NCBI GenBank assembly: GCA_964503085.1
Contig: CAZCYQ010000071.1
Span: 1-15,107, forward strand
DNA length: 15,107 nucleotides
Source of the DNA: Bin80 sp964503085
GTDB taxonomy: Bacteria > Bacteroidota > Rhodothermia > Rhodothermales > Bin80
Direction of reading: 5' to 3'
Part shown: in pieces, positions 1 to 5,940 of the stretch
Position numbering within the stretch: position 1 is the first letter of the stretch
How the letters are laid out: each line of letters begins with the position of its first letter
Notes under the pieces: generated by a model
What the model saw: the letters and a program-made list of their open reading frames with translations, nothing else
Told to the model about the DNA's origin: nothing
The model's database searches: none
Program-made: the position numbers and the translations under genes

Positions 1-19
1 CGACGCCTGGCGGGCGTCG
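1..19. repeat. Perfect inverted repeat at window edge
   Basis: The arms CGACGCC (1-7) and GGCGTCG (13-19) are exact reverse complements around a 5-base loop. No T-run follows on the plus strand, and the minus-strand continuation is outside the window. It could be a terminator stem, part of a dispersed palindromic repeat, or chance in GC-rich DNA. Confidence 0.4.
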
Positions 20-608
20 AGCGACATTTGACAACGAGGGCCTGCATAGGGGTCCGGCGCCCCGTCCTGATCGATTGTACTATCTGAAAACCCCTCATGC
101 AAATGCTCTTGTTTATGTTTATGCAGATGTTTCTGTTTTCACAGCACGCCTGCGCCAGGACAATCACGTCTGCATCTGCACGCCAGCACCCCCGGCTATC
201 CCCAAAGAAAAAACCTTTGACAGAGGAAAGCCGCTGTCCACCTGCCGGGACCGGCCCGCGCCCCGTGACTCCGTTCCTTGTCGAAGTTAAAGCCTGGGGC
301 GGTGTCTGAACAGCGATGCCAACGGCAGAATCACCTGCGCGGCAGCGCGCGCACGAATTCGCGCCGGCTCCGCGAGGGCGTCCTGCCTGTGAGTGCATGT
401 ATGATCACGACGGGGATGAGGAGGTGGGTGAGTAAATCTCGTCTCTGCCGTCGATGCGGTCACGCAGGGGCAACCCGTGCGGATACCCGTCAACGGATGC
501 TTCGTGGCTCCCTGATTGGTGAAGCACCGCGCAATGCCGCGTCGCACGCCTGGCCCGCCAGCGCCCTGCAGGCGGGGCCTTCCACCCAGCGCTCGAAACT
601 GCCGGCAT
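1..608. other. Region without a convincing gene
   Basis: Open frames exist on both strands here, but they are short, mutually overlapping, rich in R, P, S and A, and resemble no family I recognise. The frame at 612-490 (minus) is the only one with supporting context, because it overlaps the stop of the upstream DarG fragment. A GC-rich imperfect hairpin lies at 552-579 without a T-run. The hsdR gene that might be expected beyond hsdS does not start here. Confidence 0.5.
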
Positions 609-612
609 TCAT
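490..612 (-). CDS. Possible 40-aa small ORF overlapping the DarG fragment stop
   Basis: The start ATG (612-610) overlaps the TGA of the DarG fragment (611-609) in the ATGA arrangement typical of coupled genes. The frame runs 40 codons to a TGA at 490-492 and begins MNAGSFERWVEG. I recognise no family. No separate ribosome binding site is needed if it is coupled, but the upstream reading frame is itself probably a relic. This may be the start of a decayed gene or simply an open frame. Confidence 0.2.
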   Translation of the reverse strand: MNAGSFERWVEGPACRALAGQACDAALRGASPIREPRSIR

Positions 613-1250
613 GAACTCGCCGCTGGAAAGCCCGCAAGCCAGCCCTTTTCCCTCAATACGTCGAGCGCCAGCCTGATCTGCCCCTCGGAGAACTGCCGCT
701 TCCGTTCATCCCACGCATACGTGCCGGCAACGACCTCCTCCGTCGACGCCATGGGACTCTCCGCCGCAACCCAGTGCACCGTCGCCAGCAGCTCCAGCCC
801 GAACGAGGACTCGAAACCCTCGACCAGCTCCGCAACCCTGTCGAAGCGCGCCCGTGTTTCCGGATGGTCTTCAAGGAATAATTCCGCATCCCCGACCGCG
901 CCGGGAACAAGCTCAACTTGCTTGCCGGGTGAATCCCCGCCGTCCGCGTATCCGCTGATAAAATGTCCTCCGGTCTCGTCCAACACATGGCGAAGATTCT
1001 CGGCATAAGGACCGTAGGACGCCTTCCGGTACCGGAGCCGCAGCGGCTCGCCGGACGCCTGCATGAAATATAGCAGCCTGTGCACGTCCAGCAGGGTCAC
1101 GAACGGGTCCAGCAGCGCGCGTGTATAGCGGTCCATCAGGCCCGCCAGCGCCGCCCGCCCCGCAGTCATCTTGGGCACATCCTCTGTTTGGCCGGTTCGC
1201 TCGTCTGACGGACCGCCGCCCGGTTCGAACATGACAATCTCGAGGTCCAT
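609..1250 (-). pseudogene. darG: DarG antitoxin C-terminal domain, macrodomain missing
   Basis: Translation from the ATG at 1250 gives about 213 residues that match, from memory, the C-terminal half of DarG-type macrodomain antitoxins. These include the strand MFEP that closes the macrodomain, then RAALAGLMDRY, LLYFMQ, SYGPYAENLRHVL, FISGYADGG and LLATVHWVA. In the known family the macrodomain removes ADP-ribose from DNA and the C-terminal domain binds the DarT toxin. Here the roughly 150-residue macrodomain is absent: the frame upstream of residue 1 has no resemblance to it and runs into the hsdS stop (TGA 1304-1302), which is in the same frame. No DarT is visible. An in-frame TTG at 1277 is an alternative start, but neither start has a clear ribosome binding site. 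It is most likely a deletion relic, though a free-standing DarT-binding domain could still be active as an antitoxin. Confidence 0.75.
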
Positions 1251-1301
1251 GGAGTGGTGGAATTGGACTGTGCGCAACGATATGGATTCGCAACTTCGTC
1301 G

Positions 1302-2666
1302 TCAATTTGCCGCCAGCTCGCGGGCCTCTTGCGGCAGTTGCTCGGCCGCCGCCCGCACGTCCAGCTTGCCGGTGACCACGTGCGCGATCAGGCTGGCCCG
1401 GTATTCGGTCATAAATTCGACCTGCCGGCGCGCGCTGTCGATGGCCGCGTCGATGTATGCGGTGGTTTTGTCGAGGTGCGCGACTATCTTCTGCTGCTCT
1501 TCCAGGGGAGGGGTTGGCACTGGCAGATTGGCATATTTCTCAGCGCTTATGTTTTGAATCGTTGCAATGATGAATACGGAGTCCTTCCAACTGGAAAACG
1601 CTGAACTCTGGGTGAATGCAAAAAGGAATCCTGGGGCGATAAGATCGCCTTTCGGACGAGCGCGTATGAGATAACCTGCGTGGCATGCCTGACCGATCTC
1701 AGAGGTCACCAGAAATGCTTTCCCGACGGTAGCCCCGCTACGCGCCAAAAGAAGATCACCTGGCTTGACCAAATAATCTCTTGCGATTTCGGGGGGTAAA
1801 GAGCGAAAGGTGTCGTCTCGCAGCTTTCCATCCAAGCCGAAGTCGGTGATGCGCAGGTAACGCGGCCAATTCGGATTATCGTGTTCTGCCGCTGCATTAG
1901 CGCCATAGGTCAGTCCCCCTTCAATTAGATATCGAAGCCGCCGCATCTCCCAATGCACGGGCACATCCCCCAGCCAGTCAACGCCAGAGGTCTTGAGCGG
2001 AACGCTGGGGTCAAGACCGCGCGTGACGGCGCGCTGGATCGTAGCTTGGCGCGCCTCCTGCAACTGCGCAATCAGCCCCTCCTTGCCCTCAATGTAGCGC
2101 TGGATGCCCTGGCCCACGTGGTCCAGGTAGCGGACGATGGCGCGCTGCTCAGCAAGCGGCGGGAGGGGAAAGGGTGCTCTCAAAAATGCCTCATCAGTCA
2201 GTTGAAGCCGTGAGACCCATATGCCCTTTGAACGTACTTGCAACTCCCATTGAAAAGGGATAGACCGGACTAGATAGTGAATGAACTGAGGGCTTGCTTC
2301 ACAACTGGGTAAAAATCTATAGACTCCGTACGCGGAACTCACAATGCCGTGAAGTGGCGATACTCCTAGCCCCTGCGCCCAGGCCCATAGGCTGTTGATT
2401 ACTAAATCTCCTGGCCAACACAGCTTGTATCCTACGTAAGACTCCGCTTGAAACATCGTCACATTGGCTGATTTCCTTGGTACAACACCCCGTTCGCTGG
2501 AAACGGTGAGTAGCTCCTCTTCTCCCGTCTGTGAGCGGATGTCGACGGGCTGAAGTATTGTCTTTCCACGTTGTATCTCCCAGTGCGCGGGCACGTCTCC
2601 GAGCCAATCGACGCCAGAGTGTATATAGGCGGGATAGGGTACATAACTTGCATCACTCTTTGTCAT
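1302..2666 (-). CDS. hsdS: Type I restriction-modification specificity subunit HsdS
   Basis: This 454-residue protein has the usual full length and two-fold layout of HsdS, the DNA recognition subunit that joins HsdM (and HsdR) in the cytoplasm. Each half starts with the conserved block GVDWLGDVPxHWE (residues 18-30 and 228-240), continues with a target recognition domain, and ends with a helical spacer introduced by FPLPPLAEQRAIVRYLD (about 166-182) or PTPPLEEQQKIVAHLD (about 382-397). The two recognition domains differ clearly in sequence, so the target should be bipartite and asymmetric. The ATG at 2666 lies inside the end of the HNH gene (14-base overlap), so translation is probably coupled to it. 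It is separated from hsdM by about 10 kb of cargo. It appears intact. Confidence 0.96.
   Translation of the reverse strand: MTKSDASYVPYPAYIHSGVDWLGDVPAHWEIQRGKTILQPVDIRSQTGEEELLTVSSERGVVPRKSANVTMFQAESYVGYKLCWPGDLVINSLWAWAQGLGVSPLHGIVSSAYGVYRFLPSCEASPQFIHYLVRSIPFQWELQVRSKGIWVSRLQLTDEAFLRAPFPLPPLAEQRAIVRYLDHVGQGIQRYIEGKEGLIAQLQEARQATIQRAVTRGLDPSVPLKTSGVDWLGDVPVHWEMRRLRYLIEGGLTYGANAAAEHDNPNWPRYLRITDFGLDGKLRDDTFRSLPPEIARDYLVKPGDLLLARSGATVGKAFLVTSEIGQACHAGYLIRARPKGDLIAPGFLFAFTQSSAFSSWKDSVFIIATIQNISAEKYANLPVPTPPLEEQQKIVAHLDKTTAYIDAAIDSARRQVEFMTEYRASLIAHVVTGKLDVRAAAEQLPQEARELAAN
1948..1972 (-). repeat. hsdS-5' repeat unit, internal copy (start of TRD2)
   Basis: This 25-bp stretch encodes the GDVPVHWE block of the second HsdS half. 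It differs by one base from the identical copies at 3914-3938 and 5713-5737. A more diverged copy is at 2578-2602 in the first half of hsdS. It is the shared sequence that could support recombination between hsdS ends. Confidence 0.85.
2578..2602 (-). repeat. hsdS-5' repeat unit, N-terminal copy in intact hsdS
   Basis: This copy encodes the first GDVPAHWE block of the intact HsdS. It differs at about four positions from the two identical scar copies (3914-3938, 5713-5737), so the scars do not look like direct recent duplications of the resident hsdS start. Confidence 0.8.
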
Positions 2667-3828
2667 GGCGGATGGTATCTGCTAGGTGATGATTAAGTGT
2701 CATATTGTGAATGATGAGAGGCATCAAACCACGCGCAATTTCTCCAGCGAATTGCCAACGCTGCTCATCAGTCAAGATACCTTTCTCTTTTGCTCCAGAA
2801 TTAATGGCAGCGGCCTTTATCGCATCTTGGATGGCTTGATTCCTTGCTCTTTCGAAATCAATCTTCCTAGCGATGTCTAACACATTAGATATCGCGTCCA
2901 TATAAGCGGTATAGTCATACCGCTTATATTCATATGCCTCGCGGATATCCAACATTGATAAGTCAAATTTGACCTCGAGATCCAACTCTTCACCCTTGAT
3001 CGGGTCAACAGCATACACGTGAGTGAAGTCGCTGCCCGTGTAAGATTCAGATAGACAGAGCACCACTCGCCACAGACTATAGAATTCGATATATCCAACT
3101 AGCGTCGAATTTTCTGCACACCCTCTTACATAGACACAGTGGAAGGGTAAGCCGGACGGACGATTGACGATTAGGTCCTTGTCGCTATCGTAGTAGTAGC
3201 CGAAGCAGGCCTCCTTATCGTCGTTCAGTAAGTAATCCAGAGCAAGGTCGCATTGTCTAGGATCAATTCCGGCGTCATAGACCAATGCCACAGCAGATTT
3301 GACCAATGATCTGCCCGACTTAGCACCGCCAAAATCACCGTTGATCTCGATCGGATCTGCGCTGTAGTATGATCTATACTGAGCTGCCGATACCAAGGCA
3401 TCCAAATCAAGATGACGCAGTTGCGGATACTTCTTACACTGTCCCTCTAGGATCTGCTTAAGTTCATTCTTGTTCCTAGCCTTGATATGCAGCGTGGTTG
3501 TAGATCTTCCGGTGGTCACCTGAATTTCAGGATCTGCCAGCGTCATTGTTCCATCCGCATTTAAGGAGACGCTACCACCACTATATGTTGAAAATTTCTG
3601 TGAGGGAACAGATCCACGTTGGCGCGCAATACCAAGCCGAAGAGAAAAAGGATTTAACTCTGAAGCTAGGTCAGCATCCCACCTTGAACCGGAAACACTG
3701 TTGCAGTCTCGACAGATAAATCCGCCCACCTTCTTCCGACCCCCAATAGCATTGGGAATTATGTGTTCTTTACCACTGTTGGCAGACGTGAGAGTCCTTC
3801 CACACAGAATACATTGTTGAATTCCCAT
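2653..3828 (-). CDS. HNH_5-type nuclease-like protein
   Basis: The 391-residue protein opens with a zinc-ribbon HNH module of the HNH_5 type: C6-x2-C9, then EHIIP (21-25) and AIGG (27-30), then C39-x2-C42-N43. In this family these residues bind zinc and form a metal-dependent nuclease centre. The remaining 340 residues are an alpha/beta region I do not recognise, possibly for recognition or regulation. The ATG at 3828 is preceded by AGGAG at about 12 bases, rather far. The gene overlaps hsdS by 14 bases and follows a vestigial hsdS/hsdM junction, so it forms a cargo unit whose expression is tied to intact hsdS. Base composition is clearly more AT-rich than hsdM. Nuclease activity is inferred from the motif; a defence role is inferred from context. 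Confidence 0.85.
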   Translation of the reverse strand: MGIQQCILCGRTLTSANSGKEHIIPNAIGGRKKVGGFICRDCNSVSGSRWDADLASELNPFSLRLGIARQRGSVPSQKFSTYSGGSVSLNADGTMTLADPEIQVTTGRSTTTLHIKARNKNELKQILEGQCKKYPQLRHLDLDALVSAAQYRSYYSADPIEINGDFGGAKSGRSLVKSAVALVYDAGIDPRQCDLALDYLLNDDKEACFGYYYDSDKDLIVNRPSGLPFHCVYVRGCAENSTLVGYIEFYSLWRVVLCLSESYTGSDFTHVYAVDPIKGEELDLEVKFDLSMLDIREAYEYKRYDYTAYMDAISNVLDIARKIDFERARNQAIQDAIKAAAINSGAKEKGILTDEQRWQFAGEIARGLMPLIIHNMTLNHHLADTIRHDKE

Positions 3829-3875
3829 ACTCGATCTAAACTCCTTCCAGCCTGATAAACCACCGGTGCATCACA

Positions 3876-3905
3876 CAACCCCGCCGCTTCCTGCTCCAAT
3901 GCGTA
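3876..3905 (-). pseudogene. Vestigial hsdM 3' fragment (junction between Ymh and HNH genes)
   Basis: In one minus-strand frame this stretch reads YALEQEAAGL. It matches ALEAEAEGLL of the intact HsdM C-terminal helix and ALERQAEELL of the fragment at 9792-10018. It begins within a few bases of the hsdS stub at 3907-3981. The match is only about ten codons, so by itself it is weak; its position directly after an hsdS stub, as at the other junctions, supports it. Confidence 0.45.
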
Positions 3906-3906
3906 G

Positions 3907-3981
3907 CCGCACTTCCCAATGCGCGGGCACATCCCCCAGCCAGCCGACGCCGGAGGGCTTGTAGGCAGAGTAGGGTGGGAG
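3907..3981 (-). pseudogene. Vestigial hsdS 5' fragment (junction between Ymh and HNH genes)
   Basis: Twenty-five codons read LPPYSAYKPSG followed by VGWLGDVPAHWEVR, the N-terminal signature of HsdS (compare residues 10-32 of the intact HsdS). After VR the similarity ends and the hsdM-like piece begins in another frame. The upstream side runs into the end of the Ymh-like gene (stop at 3992-3990). There is no room for the rest of an hsdS, so this is a scar. Confidence 0.85.
3914..3938 (-). repeat. hsdS-5' repeat unit in junction scar
   Basis: This 25-bp sequence is identical to 5713-5737 and one base different from 1948-1972. It encodes the GDVPAHWE block of a broken hsdS start. Confidence 0.88.
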
Positions 3982-3989
3982 GTTTGCAA

Positions 3990-4790
3990 TCAAGAAGTGA
4001 CCCCTGCTCCTTCCTTCGAGGGACGCTCCTCGGTTGGAAGTTTCTCGACCTTCGTTAGTGTGGTGCTGATCAATACGAGAACAGCATCTGCTTCAGCAGG
4101 ATTAGGGTGAATATCATTATGCGATAGCGGATTGCGGCTCAATGCGTAAAGCCCCTTGAATAAGTTCAGATATCCTTCCCGTTTTTTATCCGGCAACAGC
4201 CCTGCCGTAGCGCCATCAGGACCAAATATCGCAACGACGAGTTTGTGGCCGTCGATCTCTCTAGAAATTCCAAACCGCTCGACCATCCTCGTCTTGAAAA
4301 TGGGCCATGCCTCTCTGATTGCGGCATTCAGTTCCCCCGATTCTATGAATGGCATGAGCCGGGCGCTGAGGTCTTGATCAAGGACCGATTGGCTGGCATA
4401 CCATTTGTCAAATTGCTTGAGGACTCCTGGTATGTCGCTGCGCACTATGTCAATTGGATCATGCGCGCATGACAAAGGAGAATTCTTTTCCAGCCAGCGA
4501 TCAATCCAATTGAGGTGTCCTGTCAAAGATCCTGAGTCGATGCCCGCATCAGAAGGGAGCGCCGACAGCAGTTTGTCAACAGCCTGTCTCAAAGTTGCGG
4601 CCCGATTACTCAACCTTTCCACCTCCTGCTTTGAATCGTCTCTGCCGCTTGAAGTGCGACGGTCGGCCACATAATGTGACAGTGCCAGCCCGAGAGCCAT
4701 CGCCTCGCCAGATGCACTCATTGCCAAATCATATATGTGGGAATGGTACGTTATTGTTGTGCGGTCAATTCGTTTTGAACGTCTAGTCAA
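3990..4790 (-). CDS. TIGR02391/Ymh-like protein, candidate abortive-infection factor
   Basis: The 266-residue protein is recognisable in its C-terminal half (about 141-255) as the TIGR02391 (hypothetical Ymh) type: LMPFIESGELNAAIREAWP, IDGHKLVVAIFGP, EGYLNLFKGLYALSRN-PLSH. RNPLSH (219-224) fits the R-x4-H pattern of HEPN RNases, so an RNA-targeting role is possible, but this is inference. The N-terminal half (1-130) is helical and not recognised. The start is TTG at 4790, inside the last codons of the 48-aa small ORF (stop at 4785-4783), with GGAGG upstream; the next in-frame ATG, at codon 24, has no ribosome binding site. The gene ends within the vestigial hsdS start. The preceding small ORF suggests a two-gene unit. 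Confidence 0.78.
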   Translation of the reverse strand: MTRRSKRIDRTTITYHSHIYDLAMSASGEAMALGLALSHYVADRRTSSGRDDSKQEVERLSNRAATLRQAVDKLLSALPSDAGIDSGSLTGHLNWIDRWLEKNSPLSCAHDPIDIVRSDIPGVLKQFDKWYASQSVLDQDLSARLMPFIESGELNAAIREAWPIFKTRMVERFGISREIDGHKLVVAIFGPDGATAGLLPDKKREGYLNLFKGLYALSRNPLSHNDIHPNPAEADAVLVLISTTLTKVEKLPTEERPSKEGAGVTS

Positions 4791-4929
4791 TTCTTCGTTC
4801 TCCTCCAGTGATGACGAGCCCCAAGAGTTCGCACTCCGCGATCCCTTTGTTGACTACTCCAAGGTCAATTCTCCTTGCCCAGAGCAACGCGTCGACGCTC
4901 GCGAGCATGTCAAGAGGTCCTTTTGACAT
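4783..4929 (-). CDS. 48-aa small protein coupled to the Ymh-like gene
   Basis: ATG at 4929 is preceded by a strong GAGGGG ribosome binding site with four A residues between. The frame encodes 48 residues (starting MSKGPLDMLASVDALLWAR, ending GGERRID) and closes with TAG at 4785-4783, overlapping the TTG start of the Ymh-like gene by 8 bases. This overlap and the good ribosome binding site argue for a real gene translated with its neighbour. The product is short, mixed hydrophobic and charged, without a membrane segment; I recognise no family. It could be an antitoxin-like or regulatory partner (inference), or the start of a frameshifted longer Ymh gene. Confidence 0.5.
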   Translation of the reverse strand: MSKGPLDMLASVDALLWARRIDLGVVNKGIAECELLGLVITGGERRID

Positions 4930-4939
4930 TTTTCCCCTC

Positions 4940-5020
4940 TTACGCCCCGCCAATGATCTTCATCAACACCCTCTCTGGCTCGCTCAACGGCTGCGGCTCG
5001 GTAGGGATGGCAATGTAGAG
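4940..5020 (-). pseudogene. Possible vestigial hsdM 3' fragment after the membrane gene
   Basis: Directly after the stop of the membrane protein gene (TAA 5023-5021), and in the same frame, 26 codons remain open up to TAA at 4942-4940. They contain EPQPLSEP and end IIGGA. The intact HsdM has RPQPLRDP near its C-terminus and ends IRGGV, so this looks like an hsdM end with the intervening helix deleted. Alternatively it is a lost C-terminal extension of the membrane protein. The similarity is short and the identification tentative. Confidence 0.35.
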
Positions 5021-5623
5021 TTAGTCAAAAAGACCTTCAATCACTTTCAGGAACTCATCCAACAGTTCTAGATAGCTGAGGATCGAGAGGCTTGCGGCGA
5101 CGAGAGTGACCAGCGTGAATGCAAGCTTGAAGAGTCGTCCCAAGACGCTTCTCTCTGCTCGAGCCGAGTTGAAACCAGCAGTGCCAAGGAGCAAAAAGGG
5201 GAGTCTTATAAACCAGTTGAAAACTCGCCACGCCCACCAGAGAGGGTTGAATGTTCTCAGAAACGAACGAAAATGATTGGACTTATAAACGCCTTGGGCC
5301 CGTAACACAACATCGCTTACTTGTGCAGGGGATAAGCTGTAACGGTCCAGAAAGAACAAATTTTCAACTAAGTCTATGTTCTGTGAAGGTCCTCCGACCA
5401 TAGGTGGAGGGGTCCATCTGATGACTGGGCGAACGTTTGCAGCGTAGAGGATCTTTTTTACATCTATAAGCATTAAATTGAGTGAAGTACGAGCTTCGCT
5501 GGCCCTTTTTACCTGCTTTGCCCGATGAGCCAAAAAGTAAGTATCTACAAGTTCAAGAAATTCATCTAATCGTTCCTGGCGTCTGAGGCTCTCCCAGAAC
5601 GTGATGTTTCTGTAATTGTTCAC
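5021..5623 (-). CDS. Unknown protein with two C-terminal membrane segments
   Basis: The gene encodes 200 residues from GTG at 5623, preceded by AGGGA about 8-9 bases upstream. Residues 1-125 look cytosolic and mostly helical (WESLRRQERLDEFLELVDTY, then a proline-rich stretch around 71-79). Two hydrophobic segments follow, about 128-150 (aromatic-rich, PLWWAWRVFNWF and on) and 163-186. I do not recognise the family. It stands alone between two vestigial hsd junctions, i.e. it is a single-gene cargo module. A soluble sensor domain joined to a small membrane domain is a common plan of membrane-acting abortive infection proteins, but that role here is inference only. Confidence 0.75.
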   Translation of the reverse strand: MNNYRNITFWESLRRQERLDEFLELVDTYFLAHRAKQVKRASEARTSLNLMLIDVKKILYAANVRPVIRWTPPPMVGGPSQNIDLVENLFFLDRYSLSPAQVSDVVLRAQGVYKSNHFRSFLRTFNPLWWAWRVFNWFIRLPFLLLGTAGFNSARAERSVLGRLFKLAFTLVTLVAASLSILSYLELLDEFLKVIEGLFD

Positions 5624-5644
5624 TTCGGTAGTCCCTTATACGTT

Positions 5645-5695
5645 TCAACGCATGCATTCGTAGCCCGCCTTAACGCTGTCTGGATGGACGATGTC
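5645..5695 (-). pseudogene. Vestigial hsdM 3' fragment (junction after HerA)
   Basis: One minus-strand frame reads DIVHPDSVKAGYECMR then stop. The intact HsdM has DAWYDPGSVKVGYE at residues 597-610, so DSVKAGYE is a good match to its C-terminal region. It begins about seven bases after the hsdS stub ends (5703), in a different frame, showing that it arose by joining rather than by divergence of one gene. Confidence 0.65.
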
Positions 5696-5702
5696 CTGAA
5701 GG

Positions 5703-5792
5703 TCTCCGCGCCTCCCAATGCGCGGGCACATCCCCCAACCATTCGACGTCGGAGGGCTTGTTGGCTGGATAGTGTGGGAGATAAGGGTTCAT
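5703..5792 (-). pseudogene. Vestigial hsdS 5' fragment including its ATG (junction after HerA)
   Basis: Thirty codons from the ATG at 5792 read MNPYLPHYPANKPSD then VEWLGDVPAHWEARR, an almost canonical HsdS N-terminus. Similarity stops after RR, where the hsdM-like fragment begins. The preserved start codon and absence of stops suggest a fairly recent deletion of the rest of the gene. Confidence 0.88.
5713..5737 (-). repeat. hsdS-5' repeat unit in junction scar
   Basis: This 25-bp unit is identical to 3914-3938. Both scars are nearer to each other than either is to the start of the resident hsdS (2578-2602). Confidence 0.88.
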
Positions 5793-5835
5793 GAGTAGAT
5801 TCTCATATTTCGCAGGCTGCCAACTCTTACAGGCT

Positions 5836-5940
5836 TCAAAAGGAGATCTCTTCATCATAGTCATTTGTGCTTGATTCGAGAAGTGGATCATCGAAATCAT
5901 CTACACTCTCAACTGCCGTTTCCAATTCATTATTCAGGAC
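5836..5940 (-). other. In-frame acidic extension after the HerA stop
   Basis: Immediately after the HerA TAA (5943-5941) the same frame stays open for 34 codons to a TGA at 5838-5836. The peptide is strongly acidic (ESVDDFDDPLLESS, NDYDEE). It could be a C-terminal tail cut off by a nonsense change, a separate small ORF from a non-ATG start, or chance. No ribosome binding site is visible for an independent start. Confidence 0.35.

Noticed and set aside
552..579. GC-rich imperfect hairpin considered as a terminator for the operon
   Set aside because: One arm has a bulge and no T-run follows on either strand, so a rho-independent terminator is not supported.
287..637. A 116-codon minus frame near the left end
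   Set aside because: It overlaps the end of the DarG fragment in another frame, is arginine- and proline-rich, and has no motif or ribosome binding site.
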